This document shows, one piece after another, positions 25,565 through 33,562 of a stretch of DNA of 64,000 nt. Location of the stretch: NCBI GenBank assembly GCA_910587835.1, contig CAJUNQ010000118.1, positions 1-64,000 on the forward strand, read 5' to 3'. Under the pieces are notes generated by a model. That model had not been told where the DNA came from. It ran no database searches and worked only from the letters and a program-made list of their open reading frames with translations. Within the stretch, counting starts at the first letter, position 1; each line of letters begins with the position of its first letter. Source of the stretch: an uncultured Oscillospiraceae bacterium (GTDB lineage: Bacteria; Bacillota; Clostridia; Oscillospirales; Acutalibacteraceae). A program made the position numbers and the translations under genes.

Positions 25565-26452
25565 ATGGTAGAGAATAAGACCTTTTTGTCCAGACTGTTT
25601 GACGTCATCAACGTGCTCATCCTGCTGCTTCTGGCAGTGAGCTGCCTGTACCCCCTGTGGTACACCTTTTGTGTGTCTGTGTCCGACAAGATCGCCGTGT
25701 CCTCCGGCCAGGTAACCATGTTCCCCATTGGCTTCAACATCAACTCCTACAAGCTGGTTATGGGCGACGCCAAGTTCTGGAACTCCTTCTGGATTTCTGT
25801 GCAGCGCGTGGTGTTTGGCACGGTGTTCACTATGGTAGTCATTATCATGATGGCCTATCCCCTCTCCAAGAACAAGAGGGAGTATAAACCCCGCAATTTC
25901 ATGATGTGGGCGCTGATCTTCTGCATGCTGTTCAACGGCGGCACCATCCCCTGGTTCATCACCGTCAAGACCTATGGCCTGATGAACACCATGGCGGCCC
26001 TGGTGCTGGCGGGCAGTGTGCCTGTGTTCAATGTGATTCTGCTGATGAACTTCTTCCGCAACCTGCCCAGCGATTTGGAGGAGGCTGCTTCCATTGACGG
26101 CGCAGGCCCCTGGCGCATTCTCTGGCAGATTGTGGTGCCCTGCTCGGTGCCGGTCATTGCCACGGTGGTGCTGTTTACCTCGGTGGGCTTCTGGAATGAG
26201 TTCTTCCAGGGCCTGGTGCTGATGAATAGCGACGATATGTACCCCCTGCAGACCTATATCAAGCAGATTGTGGTGCAGATTCCTGTGGGCGTCACCCTGA
26301 CGGCTGAGCAGTATCAGCAGCTGAATCAGAACTCCAACAAGGCGTTGGAGGCGGCGAAGGTGTTCATCGCCATGATTCCCATGCTGATTGTATATCCCTT
26401 CCTGCAGAAGTATTTTGTGAACGGCATTACACTGGGCGCAGTGAAGGAGTAA
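25565..26452 (+). CDS. Carbohydrate ABC transporter permease (YtcP/LplC family)
   Basis: This encodes 295 residues; the ATG of MVENKT follows AAGGGGGGGAG and lies 13 bases after the first permease stop. Six membrane helices and the EAA-type loop EEAASIDGAGPWRILWQIVVP are visible. It is the partner of the upstream permease. It ends at a bidirectional terminator shared with the convergent kinase gene. Confidence 0.92.
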   Translation: MVENKTFLSRLFDVINVLILLLLAVSCLYPLWYTFCVSVSDKIAVSSGQVTMFPIGFNINSYKLVMGDAKFWNSFWISVQRVVFGTVFTMVVIIMMAYPLSKNKREYKPRNFMMWALIFCMLFNGGTIPWFITVKTYGLMNTMAALVLAGSVPVFNVILLMNFFRNLPSDLEEAASIDGAGPWRILWQIVVPCSVPVIATVVLFTSVGFWNEFFQGLVLMNSDDMYPLQTYIKQIVVQIPVGVTLTAEQYQQLNQNSNKALEAAKVFIAMIPMLIVYPFLQKYFVNGITLGAVKE

Positions 26453-26498
26453 TGTTCTGTCATTGGCGCAGGCCGGCTGGTCTGGCTGCGTAAAGGAA

Positions 26499-26535
26499 AA
26501 AGCCTGAGCTCTTTTGAGAGCCCAGGCTTTTTTGT
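26499..26535. terminator. Bidirectional terminator between sugar operon and hybrid kinase
   Basis: 11-bp stem, one mismatch (AGCCTGAGCTC with GAGCCCAGGCT), T-run on the plus side and A-run upstream that serves the minus strand. Confidence 0.8.
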
Positions 26536-26558
26536 ATTCATTTTTAACCGGACAGCAG

Positions 26559-29500
26559 TCAACTCAACGCCTGTTCCAGGGTTTCCAGCAGCTGCTCAAT
26601 GTTGATGGGCTTGGCAATGTGCCCGTTCATTCCCGCTTTCAGAGCCTCCTGCTTATCCTCGTCAAAGGCGTTGGCAGTCATGGCGAAAATCGGGATGCGG
26701 GACAGCCGGGGGTCCTTCATCTTACGGATATACCGGGTGGCCGCATAGCCCCCCATGATGGGCATCTGCACGTCCATCAGAATCAGACAATAGTGGTCCG
26801 GCTTGGCAGACTTCAGCATATCCACAGCCATTTGCCCGTCCGTGGCAACATCCACCTGGAAACCGGCCTCCTCCAGAATAGCCAAGGCGATCTCCTGGTT
26901 CAGCTCATTGTCCTCTGCCAGCAGAATGCGGCCGGTGAGCGCGGTCTTTTTCTGAGGAATGGGCGGCTCCTCCTCCTGGGGCTGGGCGGCGTCTACGCTG
27001 ACAATGGAGCGCAGACAGCTGCGCAGCTCAGAGGCAAACAGAGGCTTGCTGCAGAAAGCAGTGACCCCGGCCTCCTTGGCCTCCTCCTCAATGTCCGACC
27101 AGTCGTAGGCAGTGAGGATGACAATGGGCGCGTCCCCGCCGGTCTCCTTGCGGATGCGCCGGGCCACCTCCACGCCGTTCATGTCTGGCATCAGCCAGTC
27201 GATGATATAGACACAGTAGCTGTCATTGCGGGCCACAGCCTGGCGGGTGCGCAGCACCGCCTCCCGGCCGGAGAGGGTCCATTCGGCCCGCATACCGATC
27301 TGCTGCAGCATATAGGTCACGCTGTCGCAGGTGTTGAAGTCGTCGTCTACCACCAGGGCCCGCAGATTCTTCAGCTCAGGGATCAGCTGGGATTCCCGGG
27401 CGCCGGGGCTCAGCCGGAAGCAGAAGGAGACAATGAACTCAGTGCCTACCCCCTGCTCGCTGCGCACCTCGATCAGGCCGTTCATCATGTCCACAATATT
27501 CTTGGTGATGGCCATGCCCAGGCCCGTGCCCTGCACGCCGCTCATGGTAGAATTGCGCTCCCGCTCAAAGGGCTCGAAGATGTGAGAGACAAATTCCTTG
27601 CTCATGCCAATGCCTGTGTCCTTGATGCGGAACTCATAGAACCCGCTTCCCTGAGGCGCGCCGGGCTTTTGGGTAATGCGCATGCTGACCGAGCCGCCTG
27701 CGCCGGTATACTTGATGGAGTTGCCCAGCAGATTGAGCAGCACCTGGTTCAGCCGCAGCTTGTCGCAGTAGATCTCCTCGTCCATAATGTCCAGGGTGTC
27801 CACAGAGAAATCCAGCTGCTTGGCCCGAATGTCCGCCAGAACAATGCTCTGCAGGCTGTGGAGGATTTCCGGCAGGCTGCAAATCTCCTCGTCCAGGTGG
27901 ATTTTGCCGCTTTCGATGCGGCTCATGTCCAGAATATCATTGATCAGACTGAGCAGGTGGTTGCCCGAGGTCATGATTTTTTTCAGGTACTCCTCCACCT
28001 GGTCCCGACGCTCGATGTGGGTGAGGGCCAGAGAGGTGAAGCCCACAATGGCGTTCATGGGGGTGCGGATGTCGTGGGACATGTTGGAGAGGAAGGTGCT
28101 CTTGGCCTTGCTGGCCCGGTTGGCCTGGGCCAGAGCGTCCTGCAGCAGGGCGGTCTTTTCCAGCTCGTTGCGGGTCTCCTCATCCACACTGCGGAAGCCC
28201 AGCACCGCCGAGCGGCCAGAAGCCCAGGTGCCAAAGCGCACCATCTTCATCTGGAAGTAGCGCACCTCGCCCCCGCACACCGTGCGGTAGTTCAGGTAGG
28301 AGCTGCCCTTTTCCGTCAGCTCTCTTTCCAGGTAGTCCCGGGAGCAGGCCTGACGCAGGGCCTCCCGGTCCTCCAGATGGACGCAGGTTTTTATGTAGCG
28401 ACCCATGCACTCGTCCATCATCAGCTCGCCGGAGAAGATGCTCTCAAGAATGCCGAACTTGCAATCGCTCACCCGCAGGGCGCTGCCCCGGCCGGTCTCC
28501 AGGTCGAACTCGCACACCAGGGCATAGTCGCTGCCCAAAGCGTGGACCAGCTCCATCTGGCGGAGCTCCAAAGCCTCCCGCTCCCGCTGCTCCGCCAGCT
28601 TCTGGGCGGTGCAGTCCAGCAAAAAGCGTTGGTAATACAGCTCGCTGTTTTCCTCAATCAGCTTTACATTGCCCATAATGTGCAGCCTTTGGCCGTCCGG
28701 GTGCACTACCCGGTATTCCACGCTCACGCTGTCGCCAGGATGCTTCAGCTGCATGATGGCGTCCCGCAGAGACTCCCGGTCCTCCTCGGCGACAGAATGG
28801 GCCACCACGTCAAAACCGTCAGACAGCATCTCCTCCAGGCTGTCATAGCCCAGAATGCTCAGAGCGGCTTGGTTGACGCTGAGCACCTGAGTGCCGTCCA
28901 GGCTGTGGCACATCACGCCGCAGTCCAGAGAGGTGAAAATAGACTCAAGCACATGGGACTTCCGCATCAGCTCCCGGGCGTAGGCCCTCTCCTGGGTCAC
29001 GTCAATGGCAACGCCCACAGTGCCCATCACCTGTCCGTCCAGGTCGTAGAGAGGAGACTTATAGGTGGTCAGAAGCCGCTGGCCGTCGCCGGTGAGAATG
29101 GTCTCGTCCGAGATCAGGGTCATTTCCTGCTCCATCACCTGGCGTTCTGACTCAATGCAGGCAGGGTCGTCCTGGTCCACGTCCCAGATATAGGCGTGGC
29201 GTTGGCCCTGAACCTGCTCTTTTGTTTTGTTGACCGTGTGGCAGAAGCTGTCGTTCACCTTTTCATGAACGCCGTCCTTGTCCTTGTACCAGACCAGATT
29301 GGGGACGCTGTTGATGGTGGCCTCCAGATACTGGCTGGTCTGCCAGTAGTCGGTTTTGATTTTCCGCTCCTCCTGCCAGCGGGCAAAGCGGAAAGCGGCC
29401 TCCGGGTAGGAGAGCTCCGCAGGCCATATGCTGGCAACAGCCTGCAGAGAGCCGGCGGCAAGGCCGGTTACGCCGCCGGGAACCAGGAGAACCAACTCGG

Positions 29501-29732
29501 CGTTCTCCTTTTTTGCCGCCGACAAAGCCGCGAGGGCCGCGTTCAAGTCCGCCTCCGTCAAGCAGGCGAAGATCACATCAGCCTGCGAGACCGCTGCCAT
29601 CCCCTCCTGGTCCGCCATGCGCGCCCATGTAAAAGCATGGGTGAAGCTCTCCAGGGGCTTTGCGGCCTGAATAGCCGTAAAAGCCTCGCAGGGCTCCCCA
29701 AGCATGCAGAACCGGATGTGGCAATGATACAT
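26559..29732 (-). CDS. Cytosolic PAS-containing hybrid histidine kinase with two receiver domains
   Basis: This encodes 1057 residues; the ATG of MYHCHIRF follows GGAGGAG. There is no signal peptide or membrane helix. Order: an unassigned alpha/beta domain of about 135 residues, three PAS-like domains (about 145-560; the first ends VGVAIDVTQERA), then a DHp with SHDIRTPMNAI and an HATPase with NLLGNSIKYT, DTGIGM and GTGLGM. Two receivers follow, with phospho-Asp in IIDWLMPDMNG and LMDVQMPIMGG. There is no HPt domain, so phosphate must pass to another protein or the receivers act as internal regulators. It converges on the sugar operon, but a role there is unproven. Confidence 0.9.
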   Translation of the reverse strand: MYHCHIRFCMLGEPCEAFTAIQAAKPLESFTHAFTWARMADQEGMAAVSQADVIFACLTEADLNAALAALSAAKKENAELVLLVPGGVTGLAAGSLQAVASIWPAELSYPEAAFRFARWQEERKIKTDYWQTSQYLEATINSVPNLVWYKDKDGVHEKVNDSFCHTVNKTKEQVQGQRHAYIWDVDQDDPACIESERQVMEQEMTLISDETILTGDGQRLLTTYKSPLYDLDGQVMGTVGVAIDVTQERAYARELMRKSHVLESIFTSLDCGVMCHSLDGTQVLSVNQAALSILGYDSLEEMLSDGFDVVAHSVAEEDRESLRDAIMQLKHPGDSVSVEYRVVHPDGQRLHIMGNVKLIEENSELYYQRFLLDCTAQKLAEQREREALELRQMELVHALGSDYALVCEFDLETGRGSALRVSDCKFGILESIFSGELMMDECMGRYIKTCVHLEDREALRQACSRDYLERELTEKGSSYLNYRTVCGGEVRYFQMKMVRFGTWASGRSAVLGFRSVDEETRNELEKTALLQDALAQANRASKAKSTFLSNMSHDIRTPMNAIVGFTSLALTHIERRDQVEEYLKKIMTSGNHLLSLINDILDMSRIESGKIHLDEEICSLPEILHSLQSIVLADIRAKQLDFSVDTLDIMDEEIYCDKLRLNQVLLNLLGNSIKYTGAGGSVSMRITQKPGAPQGSGFYEFRIKDTGIGMSKEFVSHIFEPFERERNSTMSGVQGTGLGMAITKNIVDMMNGLIEVRSEQGVGTEFIVSFCFRLSPGARESQLIPELKNLRALVVDDDFNTCDSVTYMLQQIGMRAEWTLSGREAVLRTRQAVARNDSYCVYIIDWLMPDMNGVEVARRIRKETGGDAPIVILTAYDWSDIEEEAKEAGVTAFCSKPLFASELRSCLRSIVSVDAAQPQEEEPPIPQKKTALTGRILLAEDNELNQEIALAILEEAGFQVDVATDGQMAVDMLKSAKPDHYCLILMDVQMPIMGGYAATRYIRKMKDPRLSRIPIFAMTANAFDEDKQEALKAGMNGHIAKPINIEQLLETLEQALS

Positions 29733-29947
29733 GTTGAATCTCCTCCTGTGGTAAACCATTACGCCCGCCACCGCTTCTGTCAGGCGTACCAAACCTATTA
29801 TAATGTAATATTAAGAGTATTTTACCAAGCGAGAGGCGGTATGTCAATATGTACGACAATATTTTAGTAGGGAAGAAAAGGAAAATTCTGAGCAGAGGCC
29901 TGCTGCCGGTTCAACGGCAAAAAAATTTTTATATTGCTCTTTGGGCA

Positions 29948-29976
29948 TTGACGCGGAAGGGGAAAGTTGCTAAACT
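29948..29976 (+). promoter_or_regulatory. Promoter of the GH2 gene
   Basis: TTGACG (29948-29953), 17 bp, TAAACT (29971-29976). Confidence 0.6.
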
Positions 29977-30029
29977 ATGGATAATGTTTTTGAAAATAAA
30001 TTTCGATTGAATAGGAAGGAGGTTGACAG

Positions 30030-31793
30030 ATGATGTCAAACTTACCAAGCCCCATTCGTGGAGAATACCCCCGCCCGGACCGGGTGCGGGAAAACTGGCT
30101 GGCGCTGAACGGGCAGTGGGACTTTGCCTTTGATCGGGAGAACCGGGGGTTGGCGGAGCAGTGGTACCGCTCCTCTGGGCTGGACGGCGGTGGGCTGCGG
30201 ATCGAGGTCCCCTTTCCCTACCAGAGCAAGCTCTCAGGGATTGACAGTCAGGAGCACTGCGATGTGGTGTGGTATCAGCGGACCTTTGAGCTGCCGGAGA
30301 ATTTGAAGTCCATGCGCCGGCTGCTGCATTTTGGCGCGGCGGACTACAGGACCCAGGTCTGGCTGGACGGCCAGCTGCTGGGGACCCATGAGGGCGGCTA
30401 CTCTGACTTTACCTTTGATGTGACCGGCCTGACAGAGAGCCGCCACAGCCTGACCGTGCGCTGCGAGGACCGGCTGGACTTTGACCAGCCCCGGGGCAAG
30501 CAGAGCTACCGCCCCGAGCCCTTTGCCTGCTGGTATACCCCTGTCACCGGCCTGTGGCAGAGCGTGTGGCTGGAAGGCGTGGGGGAGTATTATCCTCTGG
30601 ACTTCCGGCTGACCCCGGATGTGGAAAACGGCGCGGTGCAGGTAGAGGTCAGCCTGAACGAGCTGCCCAAGAGGGGCGCCCTTCGGCTGACAGCCTCCTT
30701 TGAGGGAAAGCTTGCCGCCTGCCAGGAGGTGGGCCTCACCACCGACCGCTATGTGCGCACCACCCTGTTCCTCCGCCATGACGAGGAGATCAGCGGCCTG
30801 CACTGCTGGTGGCCTGGCTCCCCCAGTCTCTATGACCTGACCATTGAAACGCTGGCGGACGGGCAGACAGCCGACCGGGTGGAGACTTATTTCGGCTTGC
30901 GGAAGGTAGGGGTGTGGGGGGATAAGATTACCCTGAACAACTCCCCTCTTTACCAGCGGCTGATTCTGGACCAGGGCTATTGGCAGGACGGGCTGCTCAC
31001 AGCCCCCAGCGCCCAGGCCCTGAAGAAGGACGTGGAGCTCACCCTGGCCATGGGCTACAACGGCGCCCGCAAGCACCAGAAGTTTGAGGACCCTATCTAC
31101 CTGTATTGGGCGGACAAGCTGGGCCTGCTGGTGTGGAGCGAGCTGCCCAGCGCCTATTGGCTGCGGGACAGTGAGAAGCGCAATCTGATGCGGGACTTGA
31201 GCGAGGCTATTCGCCGGGACTACAACCACCCCTCCATTATTGTGTGGACCCCCCTCAATGAGTCCTGGGGCGTGTCGGCCATTCAGAGCCAGCGGGAGGC
31301 TCAGCAGCTGAACGACTGCCTGTACCACATGGTCCACTGCCTGGACGGCACTAGGCTGGTATCTGGCAATGACGGCTGGGAGCAGGCGGAGACGGATATT
31401 GTCACGGTGCACGACTATACAGCCTGGCCCCAGGACCTGTCGCCGGGCTATCAGAGCGAGGATGGTGTGCTGAACGGCGCGCCCAGCGGAAAGATAATTA
31501 CCGCCCAGGGCTACGGCCACTGGGGCAAGCCCAAGATTTTCAGTGAGTTTGGGGGCATTGCCATGGCCAAGGACGCCGGCGGCGAAAACTGGGGGTATCA
31601 TGGCGCTGTGGCCGATGGAAACGCCCTGTTGGAACGCTTTGGGGCCATTACCCGGGGAGCCAGAGAACTGCCTGGTTTCAGCGGCTACTGTTATACCCAG
31701 CTGACCGATGTGTTCCAAGAGGTGAACGGCCTGCTGGACATGGACCGGCAGCCTAAGGCTCCGTTGGAGGAGATCAGAAAGAGAAACAGCTGA
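30030..31793 (+). CDS. Glycoside hydrolase family 2 protein
   Basis: This encodes 587 residues; the first of two adjacent ATGs follows GAAGGAGGTTGACAG by 7 bases. A jelly-roll sugar-binding domain (about 1-180), an immunoglobulin-like domain (about 185-290) and a TIM barrel are present. Acid/base is E411 (LNESWG) and nucleophile E506 (FSEFGG). There is no signal peptide, so it is cytosolic. At about 590 residues it is the short GH2 type; substrate (beta-galactoside, beta-glucuronide or beta-mannoside) cannot be decided by eye. Own promoter and strong terminator. Confidence 0.88.
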   Translation: MMSNLPSPIRGEYPRPDRVRENWLALNGQWDFAFDRENRGLAEQWYRSSGLDGGGLRIEVPFPYQSKLSGIDSQEHCDVVWYQRTFELPENLKSMRRLLHFGAADYRTQVWLDGQLLGTHEGGYSDFTFDVTGLTESRHSLTVRCEDRLDFDQPRGKQSYRPEPFACWYTPVTGLWQSVWLEGVGEYYPLDFRLTPDVENGAVQVEVSLNELPKRGALRLTASFEGKLAACQEVGLTTDRYVRTTLFLRHDEEISGLHCWWPGSPSLYDLTIETLADGQTADRVETYFGLRKVGVWGDKITLNNSPLYQRLILDQGYWQDGLLTAPSAQALKKDVELTLAMGYNGARKHQKFEDPIYLYWADKLGLLVWSELPSAYWLRDSEKRNLMRDLSEAIRRDYNHPSIIVWTPLNESWGVSAIQSQREAQQLNDCLYHMVHCLDGTRLVSGNDGWEQAETDIVTVHDYTAWPQDLSPGYQSEDGVLNGAPSGKIITAQGYGHWGKPKIFSEFGGIAMAKDAGGENWGYHGAVADGNALLERFGAITRGARELPGFSGYCYTQLTDVFQEVNGLLDMDRQPKAPLEEIRKRNS

Positions 31794-31841
31794 CCTTTTT
31801 GTAAGGAGGGACGCAGAGAGGGTCGTCCCATATCATTCTAT

Positions 31842-31886
31842 AAAAAAAGCGCTCCCGCCGGGTATCCGGCAGGAGCGCTTTTTTTG
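31842..31886 (+). terminator. Strong rho-independent terminator after the GH2 gene
   Basis: Stem AAGCGCTCC-GCCGG with CCGGC-GGAGCGCTT (one mismatch), followed by a T7 run and preceded by A7. Confidence 0.9.
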
Positions 31887-32142
31887 TTAAAAGAATGATT
31901 TTAAAGAACAAAGTCTCAGGAAAAGCTTTAAGGAAACCGGGCGCAGTTTATTTGATGATGTACAGCCTGCTGAAAAAATATATGCCGAAACTTGCCGCTT
32001 AATTCTCAGGAGAAATCAACCGACAAAAATAAACAAGATTCCTTCCTGGATTTCAGCGGAAAATTTGGTTTTGGACTTGCGGGAAAAGGCTAATTATGGT
32101 AAGATTTTCTTACATTATAAATGTTCCACCAGGAGGAATCAC
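31887..32142. other. AT-richer leader region of spo0A
   Basis: No gene. I cannot place a convincing sigma-A or sigma-H promoter here, though control of spo0A by sigma-H is usual in Bacillus. Confidence 0.4.
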
Positions 32143-32958
32143 ATGGATAAGCAAGTAAAGCTGATGATTTGTTCGGAAGAAGGCGAATGGGATGCGGAGG
32201 CGTTGGAAAAACTGCGCCAACGAGGAGCCCAGACTGTCTTTGAGGAGCGGGACGGGGCAAGGCTGGTGCAGCGCATCCGACAGGAGCGGCCCAATGTGGT
32301 GCTGATGGACCTGTTTATGCCTGGCATGGACGCTTTGGGGGTGATGCATGCGGTAAGTCAAGATACCACCCTGGAGAAGCCCTTGTATCTGATCGCCTCC
32401 TCGTACACAACCCCTATGCTGGAGCGGGAGCTCCTGTCCGCCGGCGCGGCCTATTTTGTGCTGATGCCCTACGACAAAGCCGAGCTCATTGATCGGATCT
32501 TCTCCCTGTACTCTGCCAGGGGCAAGCACTTCGACACCCAGCCTGCCGACCCTCAGCTGCGGGTGCAGGTGACGGAGATCCTCCACCAGATTGGCGTGCC
32601 GGCCCACATCAAGGGTTATCACTATCTGCGGGACGCTATCATCATGGCCATTGAGGACCCGGAGATCATCAATGCCGTGACCAAGCAGCTGTATCCCAGC
32701 GTGGCCAAACGCTACAGCACCACCAGCTCTCGGGTGGAGCGGGCCATTCGCCACGCCATTGAGGTGGCTTGGGACCGGGGGGATGTGGATGTGCTCAACT
32801 CCTATTTTGGCTACACCATACATAACACCCGGGGCAAGCCCACCAACAGCGAGTTTGTGGCAATGATCTCTGACAAGCTCAGCCTGCAGGCCGTCACACC
32901 TGCCGCTGCCAACGGCAGGTCTTCCCAGGACCTGCCGCTGAACAGCATCAGAAGATAA
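32143..32958 (+). CDS. spo0A: Spo0A, master regulator of sporulation, with altered receiver pocket
   Basis: This encodes 271 residues; the ATG of MDKQVK follows CAGGAGGAATCAC. Receiver domain 1-125: the phospho-acceptor is D56 (LMDLFMPG). However, the acidic pair of Spo0A (D-D-N) reads S11-E12-E13, and the conserved Lys before Pro is M108 (VLMPYD). The C-terminal domain (about 145-255) is typical Spo0A_C, with IGVPAHIKGYHYLRDAI, YPSVAKRY and the recognition region SSRVERAIRHAIEVAWDRG. It controls entry into sporulation by binding TGTCGAA-type boxes. The changes suggest altered phosphorylation, but the DNA-binding half is intact. Confidence 0.92.
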   Translation: MDKQVKLMICSEEGEWDAEALEKLRQRGAQTVFEERDGARLVQRIRQERPNVVLMDLFMPGMDALGVMHAVSQDTTLEKPLYLIASSYTTPMLERELLSAGAAYFVLMPYDKAELIDRIFSLYSARGKHFDTQPADPQLRVQVTEILHQIGVPAHIKGYHYLRDAIIMAIEDPEIINAVTKQLYPSVAKRYSTTSSRVERAIRHAIEVAWDRGDVDVLNSYFGYTIHNTRGKPTNSEFVAMISDKLSLQAVTPAAANGRSSQDLPLNSIRR

Positions 32959-33533
32959 GCAGAGCGGCCGAGGAAGGGTTGCTGCCCCTTTCCCGGTCTA
33001 TCGTCAAATAAGTGGAAAACCCCAGTTCTCCTCTTATTTTGACTGCGCGTGTCAGGCGTTTCCCTTGTCAGAGGGGCCGCAGGCAGAGAGTTTTCCACTG
33101 GCATTCTGCCTGCCTGAAAAGTAATTTCCTTTCGGTCAAACAGCTGTGAAGAGTCAAAGAGCTTTACAGAACAGTTGTTTTTCCGGGGCGAAATGACAGG
33201 AAGCTGTGTGGATTCGACTGCATTTTGTATATTGTGAGCTTCCGAGAGACATTATACTACATGCAGTGCACGAAGCATGTCGAAAAAACCGCTTTTTCCA
33301 GAATTTCTTGTGAAAAAATTGTGAACAGATGTGGAAACTTGGAAAAAAAGAGGTTTTCAGGGGGAGCTTTCCCAAAGCTTCCCCCTTTTTTGTGGAAAAA
33401 TGCCCAGTTGTGAACCCATTTTCTTGCGTCAGCCCCTTTCCTTGCGGGAGCATACTGGCTTGCCGCAAGTTGTAAAGTTCCGGTATTTAACACTTTTCAC
33501 AGAGTTTTCAACAATCCACGGGTTTTCCACAGG
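32959..33533. other. Long AT-richer intergenic region with DnaA-box-like 9-mers
   Basis: No gene is supported. Near-matches to TTATCCACA/TGTGGATAA are seen: TGTGGATTC (33207), TGTGGAAAC (33330), TGTGGAAAA (33391) and TTTTCCACA (33523). Related TGTGAACAG (33320), TGTGAACCC (33409), TTTTCACAG (33494) and TTTTCCACT (33091) also occur. A TGTCGAA occurs near 33278. No dnaA, rnpA or rpmH gene adjoins it, so it is not called an origin. Confidence 0.4.
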
Positions 33534-33562
33534 AAAAGGACTCCTTTACAGAGTCCTTTTCT
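33534..33562 (-). terminator. Terminator hairpin at the 3' end of the P-type ATPase gene
   Basis: 10-bp perfect stem AAAAGGACTC / GAGTCCTTTT that overlaps the stop codon; the T-run on the minus strand is short. Confidence 0.55.

Noticed and set aside
26514..29150. 878-codon plus-strand open frame
   Set aside because: Opposite the hybrid kinase, whose domains are unmistakable; the product resembles no family.
32959..33545. Chromosome origin oriC
   Set aside because: Boxes are mostly degenerate and no dnaA, dnaN, rpmH or rnpA gene is present; kept only as a lower-confidence finding.
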